A stretch of DNA of 64,000 bases from assembly GCF_018399035.1 (NCBI RefSeq), contig NZ_CP073760.1:4836501-4900500 (forward strand), in the 5' to 3' direction. The notes below the pieces were generated by a model, which was not told the DNA's origin, made no database searches, and saw only the letters and a program-made list of their open reading frames with translations. Positions 44,730 through 54,382 of this stretch are shown piece by piece. Position 1 is the first letter of the stretch. Each line of letters starts with the position of its first letter. The stretch comes from Thiocapsa sp. (lineage in GTDB: Bacteria; Pseudomonadota; Gammaproteobacteria; Chromatiales; Chromatiaceae). The translations under genes and the position numbers were made by a program.

Positions 44730-46178
44730 GTGTCCGAAGTCAAATTCTACTCCGGTGAATCCGTTCCGCTGGAGATGCACAAGGTCCGCATCGTCCAGAA
44801 GCTTCTACTCGTCCCGATCGAGCAGCGTCATGCGGCCATCACCGAGGCGGGCAACAACACCTTTCTGCTCAAGAACCGCGACATCTTCCTGGATATGCTC
44901 ACCGACAGCGGCGTCAATGCCATGAGCGATCGGCAGCAGGCGGCCATGATGGTCGCCGACGACAGCTACGCCGGGTCCGAGACCTTCTATCGCTTGGAGG
45001 ATAAGATCCGGGAGATCTTCGGGACGCGCTACTTCCTGCCGGCCCATCAGGGGCGAGCCTGCGAGAATATCCTCTCTCAGGTGCTCGTACGGCCGGGCAC
45101 CATCGTTCCGACGAACTACCACTTCACGACGACCAAGGCACACATCACGCTCAACGGCGGCACCGTCGAGGAGATCTTCACGTCCGATGCGCTGGAGGTG
45201 ACCAGCGAGAAACCCTTCAAGGGTGATATGGACCTCGAGAAGCTCCGGGCCTTGATCGCGGAGCAGGGTGCCGAGCGGATCGCCTTCGTGCGCTGCGAGG
45301 CCGGCACGAACCTGATCGGCGGGCAGCCCGTGTCATTGCAGAACATGCGCGATGTCGGCCGGATCTGCCGCGAGCACGGCATCCTCGCCGTGCTCGATGC
45401 CAGCCTCCTGGCCGACAACCTCTACTTCAACAAGATCCGCGAGCCCGAGTGTCGCGACATGAGCCTGCGCGAGATCACCCGCGCCGTGGCCGACCAATAC
45501 GACCTCATCTACTTCTCCGCCCGCAAGCTCGGCTGCGCGCGCGGCGGCGGGATCTGCATGAACAGCGAGGATCTCTACAAGACGATCCGCGAGAAGATCA
45601 CCCTCTACGAAGGCTTCCTGACTTACGGCGGCATGTCGGTCCGCGAGATCGAGGCCATCACGGTCGGTCTCGAGGAGACGATGGACATGGACATGGTCAG
45701 CCAGGGTCCACAGTTCATTCGCTTCATGGTCGAGGAGCTGGCCCGCAAGGGTGTCCCGGTGATTACGCCGCCCGGTGGGCTCGGCTGTCACATCGACGCG
45801 CGGGCCTTCCTCTCGCATGTCCCTCAAACCGAGTATCCCGCCGGCGCGCTGGGCTCCGCCCTCTATCTCGTCGGCGGCGTTCGCGGCATGGAGCGCGGCA
45901 CGCTCTCCGAGCAGCGCAACCCGGACGGGAGCGAGAAGCTCGCCGACATGGAGCTGCTGCGGCTCGCCTTGCCGCGCCGGGTCTTCACCATGTCGCAGGT
46001 GAAGTATGCCGTGGACCGGATCGTCTGGCTGTACGAGAACCGCCGAATGGTCGGCGGTCTGCGCTTCGTCGAGGAGCCGAGCATCCTGCGCTTCTTCTTC
46101 GGACGCCTGGTCCCGACCTCCGATTGGCAGGAGGCCCTGGTGGCCAAGTTCCGCGCCGACCTGGGCGACAGCTTGTAG
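44730..46178 (+). CDS. tryptophanase / tyrosine phenol-lyase-like enzyme
   Basis: The GTG at 44730 is preceded by AAGGAGA and gives a 482-residue beta-eliminating lyase. The fold-type I PLP features are present: DSYAGSETFYRLEDKI, LPAHQGRACENILSQ, IVPTNYHFTTTKAHI, VRCEAGTNLIGGQPVS and LDASLLADN. The PLP-lysine region is YFSARKLGCARGGGI, whereas TnaA and TPL have a KKD triplet, so a neighbouring Lys and Asp are changed. The enzyme splits an aromatic or thiol amino acid to pyruvate and ammonia; substrate cannot be fixed. A DAHP synthase gene follows after 209 bases. Confidence 0.85.
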   Translation: MSEVKFYSGESVPLEMHKVRIVQKLLLVPIEQRHAAITEAGNNTFLLKNRDIFLDMLTDSGVNAMSDRQQAAMMVADDSYAGSETFYRLEDKIREIFGTRYFLPAHQGRACENILSQVLVRPGTIVPTNYHFTTTKAHITLNGGTVEEIFTSDALEVTSEKPFKGDMDLEKLRALIAEQGAERIAFVRCEAGTNLIGGQPVSLQNMRDVGRICREHGILAVLDASLLADNLYFNKIREPECRDMSLREITRAVADQYDLIYFSARKLGCARGGGICMNSEDLYKTIREKITLYEGFLTYGGMSVREIEAITVGLEETMDMDMVSQGPQFIRFMVEELARKGVPVITPPGGLGCHIDARAFLSHVPQTEYPAGALGSALYLVGGVRGMERGTLSEQRNPDGSEKLADMELLRLALPRRVFTMSQVKYAVDRIVWLYENRRMVGGLRFVEEPSILRFFFGRLVPTSDWQEALVAKFRADLGDSL

Positions 46179-46387
46179 GGGCCTGAGATGACCTCGAAGC
46201 GTGCGACCTTGAGTCCCGAGAAGGCGGTGAGCCCCCGGCCGCCGGAATCCCGCGTGGCTATCTCCGTGCGTCCAAGCGTGGGTAAGGCCGGCCGGCAGGC
46301 GAGGGGCCATCGGTTCCCGATCGCCGATCACCTGTCGGAATCGCAAGGCCGGTGGCTGGAAGCCGGTGGCCGGGGGCGCCGCCCGAC

Positions 46388-47719
46388 ATGAGCGACTGGT
46401 CTCCAAGCTCCTGGCAGTCGCACCGAGCACTGCAACAGGCGACCTACCCGGATCCGGCGGCCCTCGAGGCCGCCCTGTCGGAGCTGCGCGGCCTGCCTCC
46501 GCTGGTCACCTCCTGGGAGGTCCAGTCGCTCAAGCGCCAGTTGGCCGAGGCCGCGAACGGTGATGGTTTTCTGCTTCAAGGCGGCGACTGTGCTGAGGGG
46601 TTCGCCGACTGCCAATCCGACATCATCGCCAACAAGCTCAAGATCCTGCTCCAGATGAGCCTGGTGCTCGTGGAGGGGCTCAAGCAACGGGTCATCCGGG
46701 TCGGTCGCATCGCCGGGCAGTACACCAAGCCGCGCTCCGCGGATACCGAGACCCGCAACGGCATCACCTTGCCCAGCTATCGGGGCGATCTGATCAATGG
46801 CCCCGCATTCACCCCGGAGTCGAGAACGCCCGACCCCGGTCGTCTCTTGCTCGGTCACGGGCGAGCGGCCCTCACCCTCAACTTCATCCGCGCCTTGTCC
46901 GAGGGCGGGTTTGCCGATCTGCACCATCCCGAGAACTGGGACCTGGCCTTCATGGCCAATTCGCCGCGTGCTCGGGACTACCGCAAGGTGGTCGAGTCGC
47001 TGGGCGAATCACTGCGGTTCATGAAGGCGGTGGGCGGCGGCTCGGGCGAGCTGGCGCGGGTGCAGTTCTTCACCAGCCATGAGGCCCTGCACCTGCATTA
47101 CGAGCAGGCGTTGACGCGACAGGTCAGACAATTCCCCGGCTGGTTCGATCTGAGCGCCCACATGCCCTGGATCGGTCTGCGTACCGCCGATCCGGACGGT
47201 GCCCACGTGGAGCTCATGCGCGGCATCGCCAATCCGGTCGGGGTCAAGCTCGGTGGCGACCTCTCGCCCGAGTGGCTCGAGGCATTGGTGGAGCGGCTCA
47301 ATCCGCAGCGCGAGCCGGGGCGCTTGGTCCTGATTCATCGCTTCGGCGCCGATCGGATCGAACATGAGCTGCCCGCGATGGTCGAGACCGTCCGGCGGAC
47401 CGGCAGTCCGGTTCTCTGGGTCTGCGACCCTATGCACGGCAACACCGAGACCACGGCGAACGGCTACAAGACCCGGCGCTTCGAGAAGATTCTGAAGGAG
47501 CTGTGCCTGGCCTTCGACATCCATCGCGAGTCGGGAGGGCGCCTCGGCGGCGTCCATTTCGAGTTGACCGGGGACGATGTCACGGAATGCTTGGGAGGCG
47601 CCCGCGGCCTGGACGAAGTCGGCCTGGAGCGCGCCTACGTTACCCAAGTCGACCCCCGTCTCAATTACGAGCAGGCGCTGGAGATGGCGATGGCCGTCGT
47701 GCGCAAGCTGCGCAGTTGA
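46388..47719 (+). CDS. class II (plant-type) DAHP synthase
   Basis: The 443-residue protein begins MSDWSPSSWQSHRALQQATY and has the class II signature blocks: LLQGGDCAEGFADC (metal Cys), RVGRIAGQYTKPRS, SYRGDLINGPAF, FFTSHEALHLHYEQALTR, ANPVGVKLGG, RFGADRIEHELP and WVCDPMHGNTE. It condenses PEP and erythrose-4-phosphate, the first step of aromatic synthesis. An N-terminal extension as in Mycobacterium enzymes is short or absent. Placement beside an aromatic amino acid lyase may reflect a linked aromatic pathway. Confidence 0.95.
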   Translation: MSDWSPSSWQSHRALQQATYPDPAALEAALSELRGLPPLVTSWEVQSLKRQLAEAANGDGFLLQGGDCAEGFADCQSDIIANKLKILLQMSLVLVEGLKQRVIRVGRIAGQYTKPRSADTETRNGITLPSYRGDLINGPAFTPESRTPDPGRLLLGHGRAALTLNFIRALSEGGFADLHHPENWDLAFMANSPRARDYRKVVESLGESLRFMKAVGGGSGELARVQFFTSHEALHLHYEQALTRQVRQFPGWFDLSAHMPWIGLRTADPDGAHVELMRGIANPVGVKLGGDLSPEWLEALVERLNPQREPGRLVLIHRFGADRIEHELPAMVETVRRTGSPVLWVCDPMHGNTETTANGYKTRRFEKILKELCLAFDIHRESGGRLGGVHFELTGDDVTECLGGARGLDEVGLERAYVTQVDPRLNYEQALEMAMAVVRKLRS

Positions 47720-47754
47720 TCTCCCTGCACGCGGTTTCTTGCCAGGAACAGTTC

Positions 47755-47896
47755 AAAAACAGCCGAAACACGTAGGATGGGTAGAGCGACAGCGAAACCC
47801 ATCCAGCCCGTGCCAAGGGCATCGGACCGAAACCCGGCAACTTGGCGGTTTGGAGGATGGGTTTCGCTGCGCTCTACCCATCCTACGCGTTCATCA
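47755..47896. repeat. 142-bp inverted-end repeat, copy 1
   Basis: It is bounded by ACACGTAGGATGGGTAGAGC and GCTCTACCCATCCTACGCGT, which are near-perfect inverted ends. Its reverse complement matches 58993-59134, with a few substitutions and equal length. The interior carries GGAGGATGGGTTTCGCTGCG, the unit also amplified at 61381-61562. Confidence 0.85.
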
Positions 47897-47924
47897 AGGT
47901 GTTCAGCTTGTTTCTGAATCCCCA

Positions 47925-48785
47925 CTAACCCATCGCAGCATGCAGCTCCGCGGCCTGGAGCGTGTTCTCGAGCAGACTGGCGATGGTCATGGGTCCGACC
48001 CCGCCGGGCACGGGGGTGATCCAGGAGGCGCGTTCGGCGCAAGGCGCGAAGTCCAGATCCCCGACCAGGGTGCCCTCGGCGGTGCGGTTGATGCCGACGT
48101 CGATCAGGATCGCGCCGTCCTTGACCCAGTCGCCCGGGATGAAGCGGGGGCGTCCGAGTGCCGCGACCAGGATGTCGGCCCCGCGGGCCTTCTCGGCGAG
48201 ATCCTTGGTTCGGCTGTGACAGACGGTGATGGTGCAGCGCGCGGCAAGCAGCTCGAGGGCCATGGGACGGCCGACGATGTTGGATTGTCCGATAATCACG
48301 GCATCCAGGCCCTCGATGCGCCGGCCCGTGCGCTCGAGCAGCGTCATCACACCCTTGGGCGTGCAGGGGCGTAGCAGGGGCCGACGCAGCACCAAGCGGC
48401 CGACGTTGTCGGGGTGGAATCCGTCGACGTCCTTGGTCGGCAGGATGCAGTCGGTCACCGCGGCCTCGTCGATCTGCTCGGGCAGCGGAAGCTGAACCAG
48501 GATCCCGTCGATCTTCGGGTCGGCGTTGAGTCGGTCGATCAGATCGATGAGGTCCGCTTGGTCGACCGTCGACGGCAGATCATGCATCTCCGAGTAGAAA
48601 CCGACCTCTGCGCAGGCCTTGCGCTTGTTGCGTACGTAGACCTGAGAGGCGGGGTTCTCGCCGATCAGCACGACGGCGAGGCCCGGCGGGCGTCCGCCCG
48701 CAGCCAGGATGGTATCGACGCGGTTGCGAATCTCGACGCGGATCTCCGCGGCGACGGCCTTGCCGTCCAGAATGTGTGCGCTCAT
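47925..48785 (-). CDS. folD: methylenetetrahydrofolate dehydrogenase/cyclohydrolase
   Basis: The 286-residue protein shows the family signatures: AVVLIGENPASQVYVRNKRK (with catalytic Lys in YVRNK), DGILVQLPLP, PTKDVDGFHPDN, PCTPKGV, VIIGQSNIVGRPMA and ITPVPGGVGPMTIA. It interconverts methylene-, methenyl- and formyl-tetrahydrofolate in the cytosol. It is a single leftward gene flanked by a repeat and the tRNA cluster. Length is normal for the family. Confidence 0.97.
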   Translation of the reverse strand: MSAHILDGKAVAAEIRVEIRNRVDTILAAGGRPPGLAVVLIGENPASQVYVRNKRKACAEVGFYSEMHDLPSTVDQADLIDLIDRLNADPKIDGILVQLPLPEQIDEAAVTDCILPTKDVDGFHPDNVGRLVLRRPLLRPCTPKGVMTLLERTGRRIEGLDAVIIGQSNIVGRPMALELLAARCTITVCHSRTKDLAEKARGADILVAALGRPRFIPGDWVKDGAILIDVGINRTAEGTLVGDLDFAPCAERASWITPVPGGVGPMTIASLLENTLQAAELHAAMG

Positions 48786-48949
48786 CGTGGTCTCGTCATG
48801 CGATCGTTGGGCGGCATCATAGCGAGCGCCGGGGCGTATGAAAACGCGGCCGCCGTCGCCCGCCGAGCAAGGGTTCGCGGTGGATTGACTCCGTCGTCGA
48901 TCGGGCGTATAGTTCCGGCTCTTCGATTTCGGGATGTCTTTTCCGAAAC

Positions 48950-49026
48950 CGGGGTATAGCGCAGTCTGGTAGCGCGCCTGCTTTGGGAGCAGGATGTCGG
49001 GGGTTCGAATCCCTCTACCCCGACCA
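48950..49026 (+). tRNA. tRNA-Pro (TGG)
   Basis: A full cloverleaf with acceptor CGGGGTA/TACCCCG, anticodon loop CTTTGGGAG (TGG), T arm GGGGGTTCGAATCCCT and encoded CCA. Confidence 0.96.
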
Positions 49027-49097
49027 ATTGCCCGACAGGTCGCTCACAGTGAAGTCGCTTTGGGCGCCGGGCGCCGGCTTCGATGCGCACTCGATCG

Positions 49098-49174
<77 letters not shown>

Positions 49175-49254
49175 AAATCAAGCTCGACAGGCCGTCAGCA
49201 GGGAGAAATAAAGCGTGCGGATGCGCGCAACCCAGGGATCGGCGTTTTGCTATG

Positions 49255-49330
49255 GTGGACGTAGCTCAGTTGGTAGAGCGCAGGATTGTGATTCCTGTGG
49301 TCGTGGGTTCGAGCCCCATCGTCCACCCCA
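49255..49330 (+). tRNA. tRNA-His (GTG)
   Basis: A full cloverleaf with acceptor GTGGACG/CGTCCAC, anticodon GTG, T arm GTGGGTTCGAGCCCCAT and encoded CCA. The G at 49254 provides the G-1 typical of tRNA-His. Confidence 0.96.
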
Positions 49331-49380
49331 CCTTTCAGGCTCTGCGATCGGTCCATGTCGATCGCATTGACGCACTTCTC

Positions 49381-49456
49381 GGGTCGTTAGCTCAGTTGGT
49401 AGAGCAGTGGACTCTTAATCCATCGGTCGTAGGTTCGAATCCTACACGACCCACCA
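49381..49456 (+). tRNA. tRNA-Lys (CTT)
   Basis: A full cloverleaf with acceptor GGGTCGT/ACGACCC, anticodon CTT in CTCTTAA, T arm GTAGGTTCGAATCCTAC and encoded CCA. Confidence 0.96.
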
Positions 49457-49470
49457 AAAACGCAGAAACG

Positions 49471-49503
49471 GCCGGTTGCATCGAAAGGTGTGCCGGCTTT
49501 TTT
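49471..49503 (+). terminator. intrinsic terminator after the tRNA cluster
   Basis: GCCGG (49471-49475) pairs with CCGGC (49493-49497), followed by six T. It lies 14 bases after tRNA-Lys and would end a shared Pro-Arg-His-Lys transcript. Confidence 0.65.
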
Positions 49504-49851
49504 GTGCCTCCTGACAATCAGCGCGTCGCCGGCGGGGCGTGGCTTACCGTAAGGGGCTCGACCGGATCACCGTGACCGGGATCGGCAGCAGTTCATTTCG
49601 CCGTTACGCTCATCGACTTGACGCCCCCCGCCAGCCTGACTACCCTCGCGCGATCGACGTAAACCCCGCAAAATGCATCGGTAGGGCAACGGGCGGTCGG
49701 GCGGGCCTCCTGTCGGCCTCCTCGACGGCCGCTGATCCATGATCGCCTTGCCCTTCGGCCCGAGCCCACGGCCGATACCCCGGTGTATCGCTCGATCGGT
49801 CGGGCTGCGCGCGACGCCTTGCCCGCCGCCATTACCTCATCGAGAGCCAGC
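49504..49851. other. intergenic, no gene recognised
   Basis: Nothing coding is supported between the tRNA terminator and exeA. It probably holds the exeA promoter, but no box pair stood out. Confidence 0.45.
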
Positions 49852-51720
49852 GTGTATCCCAAGTATTTCGGGCTTAAAGAGCCCAGCTTCTCTATTGCGC
49901 CGGATCCCCATTATCTGTTCCTGAGCGAACAGCATAAGGAGGCCCTCGCGCATCTTCTCTACGGGGCAGGGGAGAGCGGCGGCTTCGTTCTTCTCACCGG
50001 CGAGGTGGGGACGGGCAAGACGACCGTCTGTCGCGCCTTCCTGGAGCAGCTCCCGGAGGGGGTCGAGGTCGCCTTGATCCTCAATCCCGCGGTCACCGCC
50101 AACGAGCTGTTGCTCAACCTCTGCGACGAGTTTCGGATTCCGGTACCCGAAGGCGAGCGCTCGGTGAAGGCGTTGGTCGACCGGCTCAACGTCTATTTGC
50201 TGGACGCGCACGGCAAGGGTCGTCGACCCGTGCTCATCATCGACGAGGCGCAGAGTCTGCGCCCGAAGGTCTTGGAGCAGGTGCGTCTGCTCACCAATCT
50301 GGAGACCAGCAAGCACAAGCTCCTGCAGATCTTTCTGATCGGCCAACCCGAGCTGCGACGTCTGCTCGAGCGCGATGCCCTGCGCCAGATCAACCAGCGC
50401 GTGACCGCGCGTTTCCACCTGCGGCCCTTCACGCGCGAGGAGACCGGCGACTATATCCGCCATCGGGTCGCCGTCGCCGGTGTGGATCGTCCCTTGTTTA
50501 CCGCAGCGGCGATTCGACGGATCTACAGCTGCTCCGGCGGGGTCCCGCGCCTGGTGAATATCCTCTGCGATCGTGCGCTGCTCGGTGCCTGCGTGACGCG
50601 CAGCTCGCAGGTGACGCCGGCGATCGTGAAGCGGGCGGCGCGCGAGGTGCAGGGCGAGTCGATCGATGACCTGCCGCGCCCGGCGGTGCGACCCGGATTC
50701 GCCGCCGCAGCCGCCTTCGTGCTCGCGATGATCGCCGGCTGGCTCGGCTATGCCTGGGTGTCCGACGACGCGGCCGCGCTTCTGGCCGATCTGCTCCCGG
50801 GCGAGCGTACCCTGCTGGCCGGTGGGCCTCGTCCCGAGACGTCTCCGAGCCCGGACGGGGCCGGTGAAGGGGCGGATCGCCAGGGTGTGCCCGGGTCGCC
50901 TGATTCCCTGCTCGGCGTGTCCGACGGCAGCGCGGACGCCACGTCGGCCGAGTCGGTTGGCGTTGCGGCTTCGGGTGAGGTGGCTCCGGGTGCGGATGGC
51001 CCGCTTGACGGCGCAGCGGCGGACGCGCTCCCGCAGATCGACCCCGCGCGCTTCGAGCCGGATGCGCTCGCCGAGACGCTTGCCCGCATCGCCATGCCCG
51101 AATCCGATGCCCTGCGTCTGCTGTTGCTGCGTTGGGGTGTGGAGGTCGAGAGCCTTCCTGCGGGCGACCCCTGCGCGCGTGTCGCCTCCTTTGGGCTTCG
51201 GTGCGAGCGCGGGCAGGGTGACCTCGGTGTTCTGCGGCTCTTCGATCGTCCGGCCTTGCTTCGCGTTCAGGACGCGGGCGGCGCTCGGCGTTTCCTTGCC
51301 CTGAGCGCGCTCGATGAGTCGTTCGGGACACTTGCCCTGCCGGGCGGGAACGAGCTGACGCCGCTTGATCGGCTGGAATCCGTCTGGACCGGTGATTACA
51401 TCCTGGTGTGGCAGCCGCCGCCGACCGGGTCGACGCTGATCGGTCCGGGTGCCTCCGGGGAGTCGGTGCGGTGGTTGCGGGATCTGTTGGCAAAGGTGCC
51501 GGCCTCGGGGCTTCCGGCCAGCGATTCCAATTATTACGATACGGAGCTGACGCGCTCGGTCCGGGCGTTCCAGGCGTCGCGCGGCTTGGTCGCGGACGGG
51601 ATCGCCGGTCCGCGCACACTCATGCAATTGCACAACGCCGTCGATCTCCCCGGAGTCCCCAGGCTGCTCCGGACATCCGACGCGTCCGAGCCCGCGAGTA
51701 CGGAGCCTAAGGAGCTATGA
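49852..51720 (+). CDS. gspA: ExeA/GspA-like AAA ATPase with peptidoglycan-binding domain
   Basis: The GTG at 49852 was chosen because VYPKYFGLKEPSFSIAPDP matches the usual family start. The ATPase domain has Walker A (LTGEVGTGKTT), Walker B (PVLIIDEAQSL), and IGQPELRRLL. A membrane segment follows near residue 285 (AAAAFVLAMIAGWLGYAW), then a Pro/Gly/Asp-rich periplasmic linker. A C-terminal PG_binding_1 domain (GESVRWLRDLL ... SVRAFQASRGLVADGIAGP) ends the 622-residue protein. With GspB it helps pass the type II secretion secretin through peptidoglycan. Its stop overlaps gspB by four bases. Confidence 0.92.
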   Translation: MYPKYFGLKEPSFSIAPDPHYLFLSEQHKEALAHLLYGAGESGGFVLLTGEVGTGKTTVCRAFLEQLPEGVEVALILNPAVTANELLLNLCDEFRIPVPEGERSVKALVDRLNVYLLDAHGKGRRPVLIIDEAQSLRPKVLEQVRLLTNLETSKHKLLQIFLIGQPELRRLLERDALRQINQRVTARFHLRPFTREETGDYIRHRVAVAGVDRPLFTAAAIRRIYSCSGGVPRLVNILCDRALLGACVTRSSQVTPAIVKRAAREVQGESIDDLPRPAVRPGFAAAAAFVLAMIAGWLGYAWVSDDAAALLADLLPGERTLLAGGPRPETSPSPDGAGEGADRQGVPGSPDSLLGVSDGSADATSAESVGVAASGEVAPGADGPLDGAAADALPQIDPARFEPDALAETLARIAMPESDALRLLLLRWGVEVESLPAGDPCARVASFGLRCERGQGDLGVLRLFDRPALLRVQDAGGARRFLALSALDESFGTLALPGGNELTPLDRLESVWTGDYILVWQPPPTGSTLIGPGASGESVRWLRDLLAKVPASGLPASDSNYYDTELTRSVRAFQASRGLVADGIAGPRTLMQLHNAVDLPGVPRLLRTSDASEPASTEPKEL

Positions 51721-52616
51721 GCTATATCCTGGAGGCGTTGAAGAAGTCTCAGCAGGAGCGCGAGCTCGGGCGCGTCCCGACCCTGGACACCAGCGGCATG
51801 TTCACGGAGGACAAGGAGCCTGTGCCGACCAGTCATTGGGGCTTGCTTGCGGTCGGCTTGGCGGCGGTGGCGGTGGTCATCGCGCTCTATGCGGTGCTGC
51901 GGACCCCCGCGCCGGTGCCTATGCAGGCCGGTGCCCAGCCCGGAGCGGCCGCCACGCCGATGTCGACATCCGCGCCGGCACTCTCGGCAACGGACTCCGG
52001 GCAACCTTCGGCTGACGCGGTGCCGATGATCGCCTCGGATGACGCTGGTTTGCCCGCGTCCTCGCAGGCGCAGACAGCGCCGCGTGCATCGGGGGTGCCG
52101 ACCGCGTCGCCGCGCGTGTCCGGCGTTCCCGGTACTGGCCCGGAGAGGTTCCCGGGCGAGGAGCTGGGGTTCGCGGCAGAACCGGATCCCTGGCTGGAAC
52201 AGGAGCTTCAGCGTCAGCTGGATGCCGAGCAGGCGGCCTATGCGGAGCCGCCCGCGCCCCGGCGCAGGCCGCAGCGTGCGGCCGTGCCGCCGGACCTGGT
52301 CGAAGACATCGAAAGCTTCAAGCAGCAGGTGCGTCGCGAGCAAGGCATTCCACCCCCTTTGGAGCAGCGCCAGCCGGCGGACATCCGCGGGGATCCCACT
52401 AAACTGCGCCTTACGCCATTGCAGCAGGCGCAGCTGCCCGCCTATTTCATGACCGTGCACGTCTTCGACGAGGATGCCGGCAAGCGCTTTGTGCTCATCA
52501 ATGCGCTGCGCTATGTCGAGGGTGAGGAGACCCGCGACGGGATTCGCATCGAGCGCATCATCCCGGAGGGTGCGGTCCTGAGCTATCTGGGCAATCCGTT
52601 TTTCGTGCGTCGCTGA
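51717..52616 (+). CDS. gspB: GspB/ExeB-like type II secretion assembly protein
   Basis: The 299-residue protein starts with the conserved MSYILEALKKSQQERELG of GspB. It has one membrane helix (residues about 42-62, LLAVGLAAVAVVIALYAVL), a long Ala/Pro/Ser-rich periplasmic linker, and a C-terminal T2SSB domain (YFMTVHVFDEDAGKRFVLIN, GIRIERIIPEGAVLSYLG). It pairs with ExeA in the envelope; the ATGA overlap at 51717-51720 couples their translation. Confidence 0.92.
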   Translation: MSYILEALKKSQQERELGRVPTLDTSGMFTEDKEPVPTSHWGLLAVGLAAVAVVIALYAVLRTPAPVPMQAGAQPGAAATPMSTSAPALSATDSGQPSADAVPMIASDDAGLPASSQAQTAPRASGVPTASPRVSGVPGTGPERFPGEELGFAAEPDPWLEQELQRQLDAEQAAYAEPPAPRRRPQRAAVPPDLVEDIESFKQQVRREQGIPPPLEQRQPADIRGDPTKLRLTPLQQAQLPAYFMTVHVFDEDAGKRFVLINALRYVEGEETRDGIRIERIIPEGAVLSYLGNPFFVRR

Positions 52617-52844
52617 TGATAGTGGTTAGTGGTTAGAAATGAATTATAAACAGTGAGTTAGCGACCGGAAAGCCGAAAAACCGGCGTGTTGGGCAATCCC
52701 GAGTGGCCTGAGGCGTCGAGTCTCCGTTCTGGACGCCGTGTCTATCCCCCGGCACTCGCAACAGGCTCGCGAATTCCGTAAAGTGCGCAGCTCCGCGCGT
52801 TGCTCGATCCAGACCTCCTCAACCCCGACCCCGGCGCCGTCCAA

Positions 52845-54287
52845 ATGACACAATCCAAGGCTCGCGACACCGACGCCATGCATCGCCATCTGCGCGACGT
52901 CGAGCGGCTGTTGGCGCGCCTGCGGCTGGTCGACACCCTGGTGCATCGCCAGAAGATGCCGCATCAGGAGCTGGTGGAGAACATCACCCACAGGCAGAAC
53001 CTGGGTCGGCTGCGTCGCAAGCTCGATCGTCTGCATCCGGCGGATATCGCCTGCATCCTCGAAGCCTTGCCGCTCGAAGACCGGCTGTTCGTATGGGATC
53101 TGGTCAAGGCCGAGAAGGACGGGGACATCCTGCTGGAGGTCTCCGACGCGGTCCGTTCGACCTTGCTCGGCACGATGGACGCCGAGGAGATCAAGGCTGC
53201 AGCCGAGACCCTGGATGCCGACGAGCTCGCGGATCTGGCCCCCGATCTGCCGCCCGAGATCATGCAGGATGTCATGGCTTCGCTCGATCAGGAGGAGCAG
53301 GAGCAGGTGCGCGCGGCCATGTCCTATCCGGAGGGCACCGTCGGCGCGCTGATGGACTTCGACATGGTGACCGTGCGCGAGGACGTCACCCTGGAGGTGG
53401 TGCTGCGGTATCTGCGTCGGTTCGAGGAACTACCGGACCATACCGACAAGATCTTCGTGATCGACCGCGAGGAGCGTCTGCGCGGTGTTCTGACCCTGGA
53501 ATCCCTGCTGATCAACGACCCCGAGACCGAGGTCTCGACGGTCATGCAGTCCAAGTCGATCGTGAGCTTCTCTCCGGACGACAGCGCCGATTCGGCCGCC
53601 AACGCCTTCGAACGCTACGACCTGGTTTCCGCCCCCGTGCTGGACAGCGAGAAGGGCGTGATCGGTCGCCTGACCGTCGCCGACATGGTCGATCATATCC
53701 GCGAGGAATCCGAGGCCGAGATCCTGAGCAATGCCGGTCTACGCGAGGAGGAGGACATCTTCGCGCCCGTGATCCGCTCGGTGAAGAACCGCTGGGCCTG
53801 GTTGGCGGTCAACCTGGTAACGGCCTTCATCGCCTCGCGCGTCATCGACCTCTTCGAGGGCTCGATCGAAAAGCTGGTGGCGCTGGCCGCCTTGATGCCG
53901 ATCGTCGCGGGCATCGGCGGCAACGCGGGCAATCAGACCATCACCATGATCGTGCGCGCGATCGCGATGGGACAGGTTCAGCCGTCCGCAGTGTGGCGGC
54001 TGTTGCGCAAGGAGATCGGCGTGGCCGTGATCAACGGCATCGTCTGGGGCGGGGTCGTCGGTGTGGCGGCTTGGCTGCTCTACGGCAACTACGAGCTGGG
54101 GCTGGTCATGACCGCGGCCATGATGCTCAATCTGCTCCTCGCGGCGACCGCCGGGGTGGTGATTCCCCTGATCCGTCAACGGCTCGGTCGCGATCCGGCG
54201 CTCGGCAGCTCCGTGTTGATCACCGCCTTGACCGACTCGGGCGGCTTCTTCATCTTTCTCGGTCTGGCAACGCTGTTCTTGCTTTAA
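52845..54287 (+). CDS. mgtE: magnesium transporter MgtE
   Basis: The 480-residue protein (ATG at 52845; a TTG 45 bases earlier is possible) has the MgtE layout. The N domain is superhelical (LHPADIACILEALPLEDRLF). Two CBS domains follow (LIDFD-like start MDFDMVTVREDVTLE and VMQSKSIVSFSPDDSADS), then a plug helix and five membrane helices. The helices include the pore motif MPIVAGIGGNAGNQTITMIVR, with the metal-binding Asp later in LTDSGGFFIFLG. It imports magnesium. It is followed directly by an 85-bp palindromic element that may affect its 3' end. Confidence 0.94.
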   Translation: MTQSKARDTDAMHRHLRDVERLLARLRLVDTLVHRQKMPHQELVENITHRQNLGRLRRKLDRLHPADIACILEALPLEDRLFVWDLVKAEKDGDILLEVSDAVRSTLLGTMDAEEIKAAAETLDADELADLAPDLPPEIMQDVMASLDQEEQEQVRAAMSYPEGTVGALMDFDMVTVREDVTLEVVLRYLRRFEELPDHTDKIFVIDREERLRGVLTLESLLINDPETEVSTVMQSKSIVSFSPDDSADSAANAFERYDLVSAPVLDSEKGVIGRLTVADMVDHIREESEAEILSNAGLREEEDIFAPVIRSVKNRWAWLAVNLVTAFIASRVIDLFEGSIEKLVALAALMPIVAGIGGNAGNQTITMIVRAIAMGQVQPSAVWRLLRKEIGVAVINGIVWGGVVGVAAWLLYGNYELGLVMTAAMMLNLLLAATAGVVIPLIRQRLGRDPALGSSVLITALTDSGGFFIFLGLATLFLL

Positions 54288-54290
54288 ACC

Positions 54291-54375
54291 TAAACCGCGT
54301 CCCCCGCTAAGGGTCGTGGATTCACCAAACTTCGAGCTCACTCGAAAGTGAGCATCTCGCTCTGGACGCGGTTTA
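54291..54375. repeat. 85-bp palindromic element, copy B
   Basis: This is identical over 85 bases to the reverse complement of 37737-37821. It begins three bases after the mgtE stop and ends seven bases before the next ATG. Confidence 0.9.
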
Positions 54376-54382
54376 ACTCGAG

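Noticed and set aside
49837..51633. 598-residue minus-strand frame
   Set aside because: Antisense shadow of the exeA-like gene.
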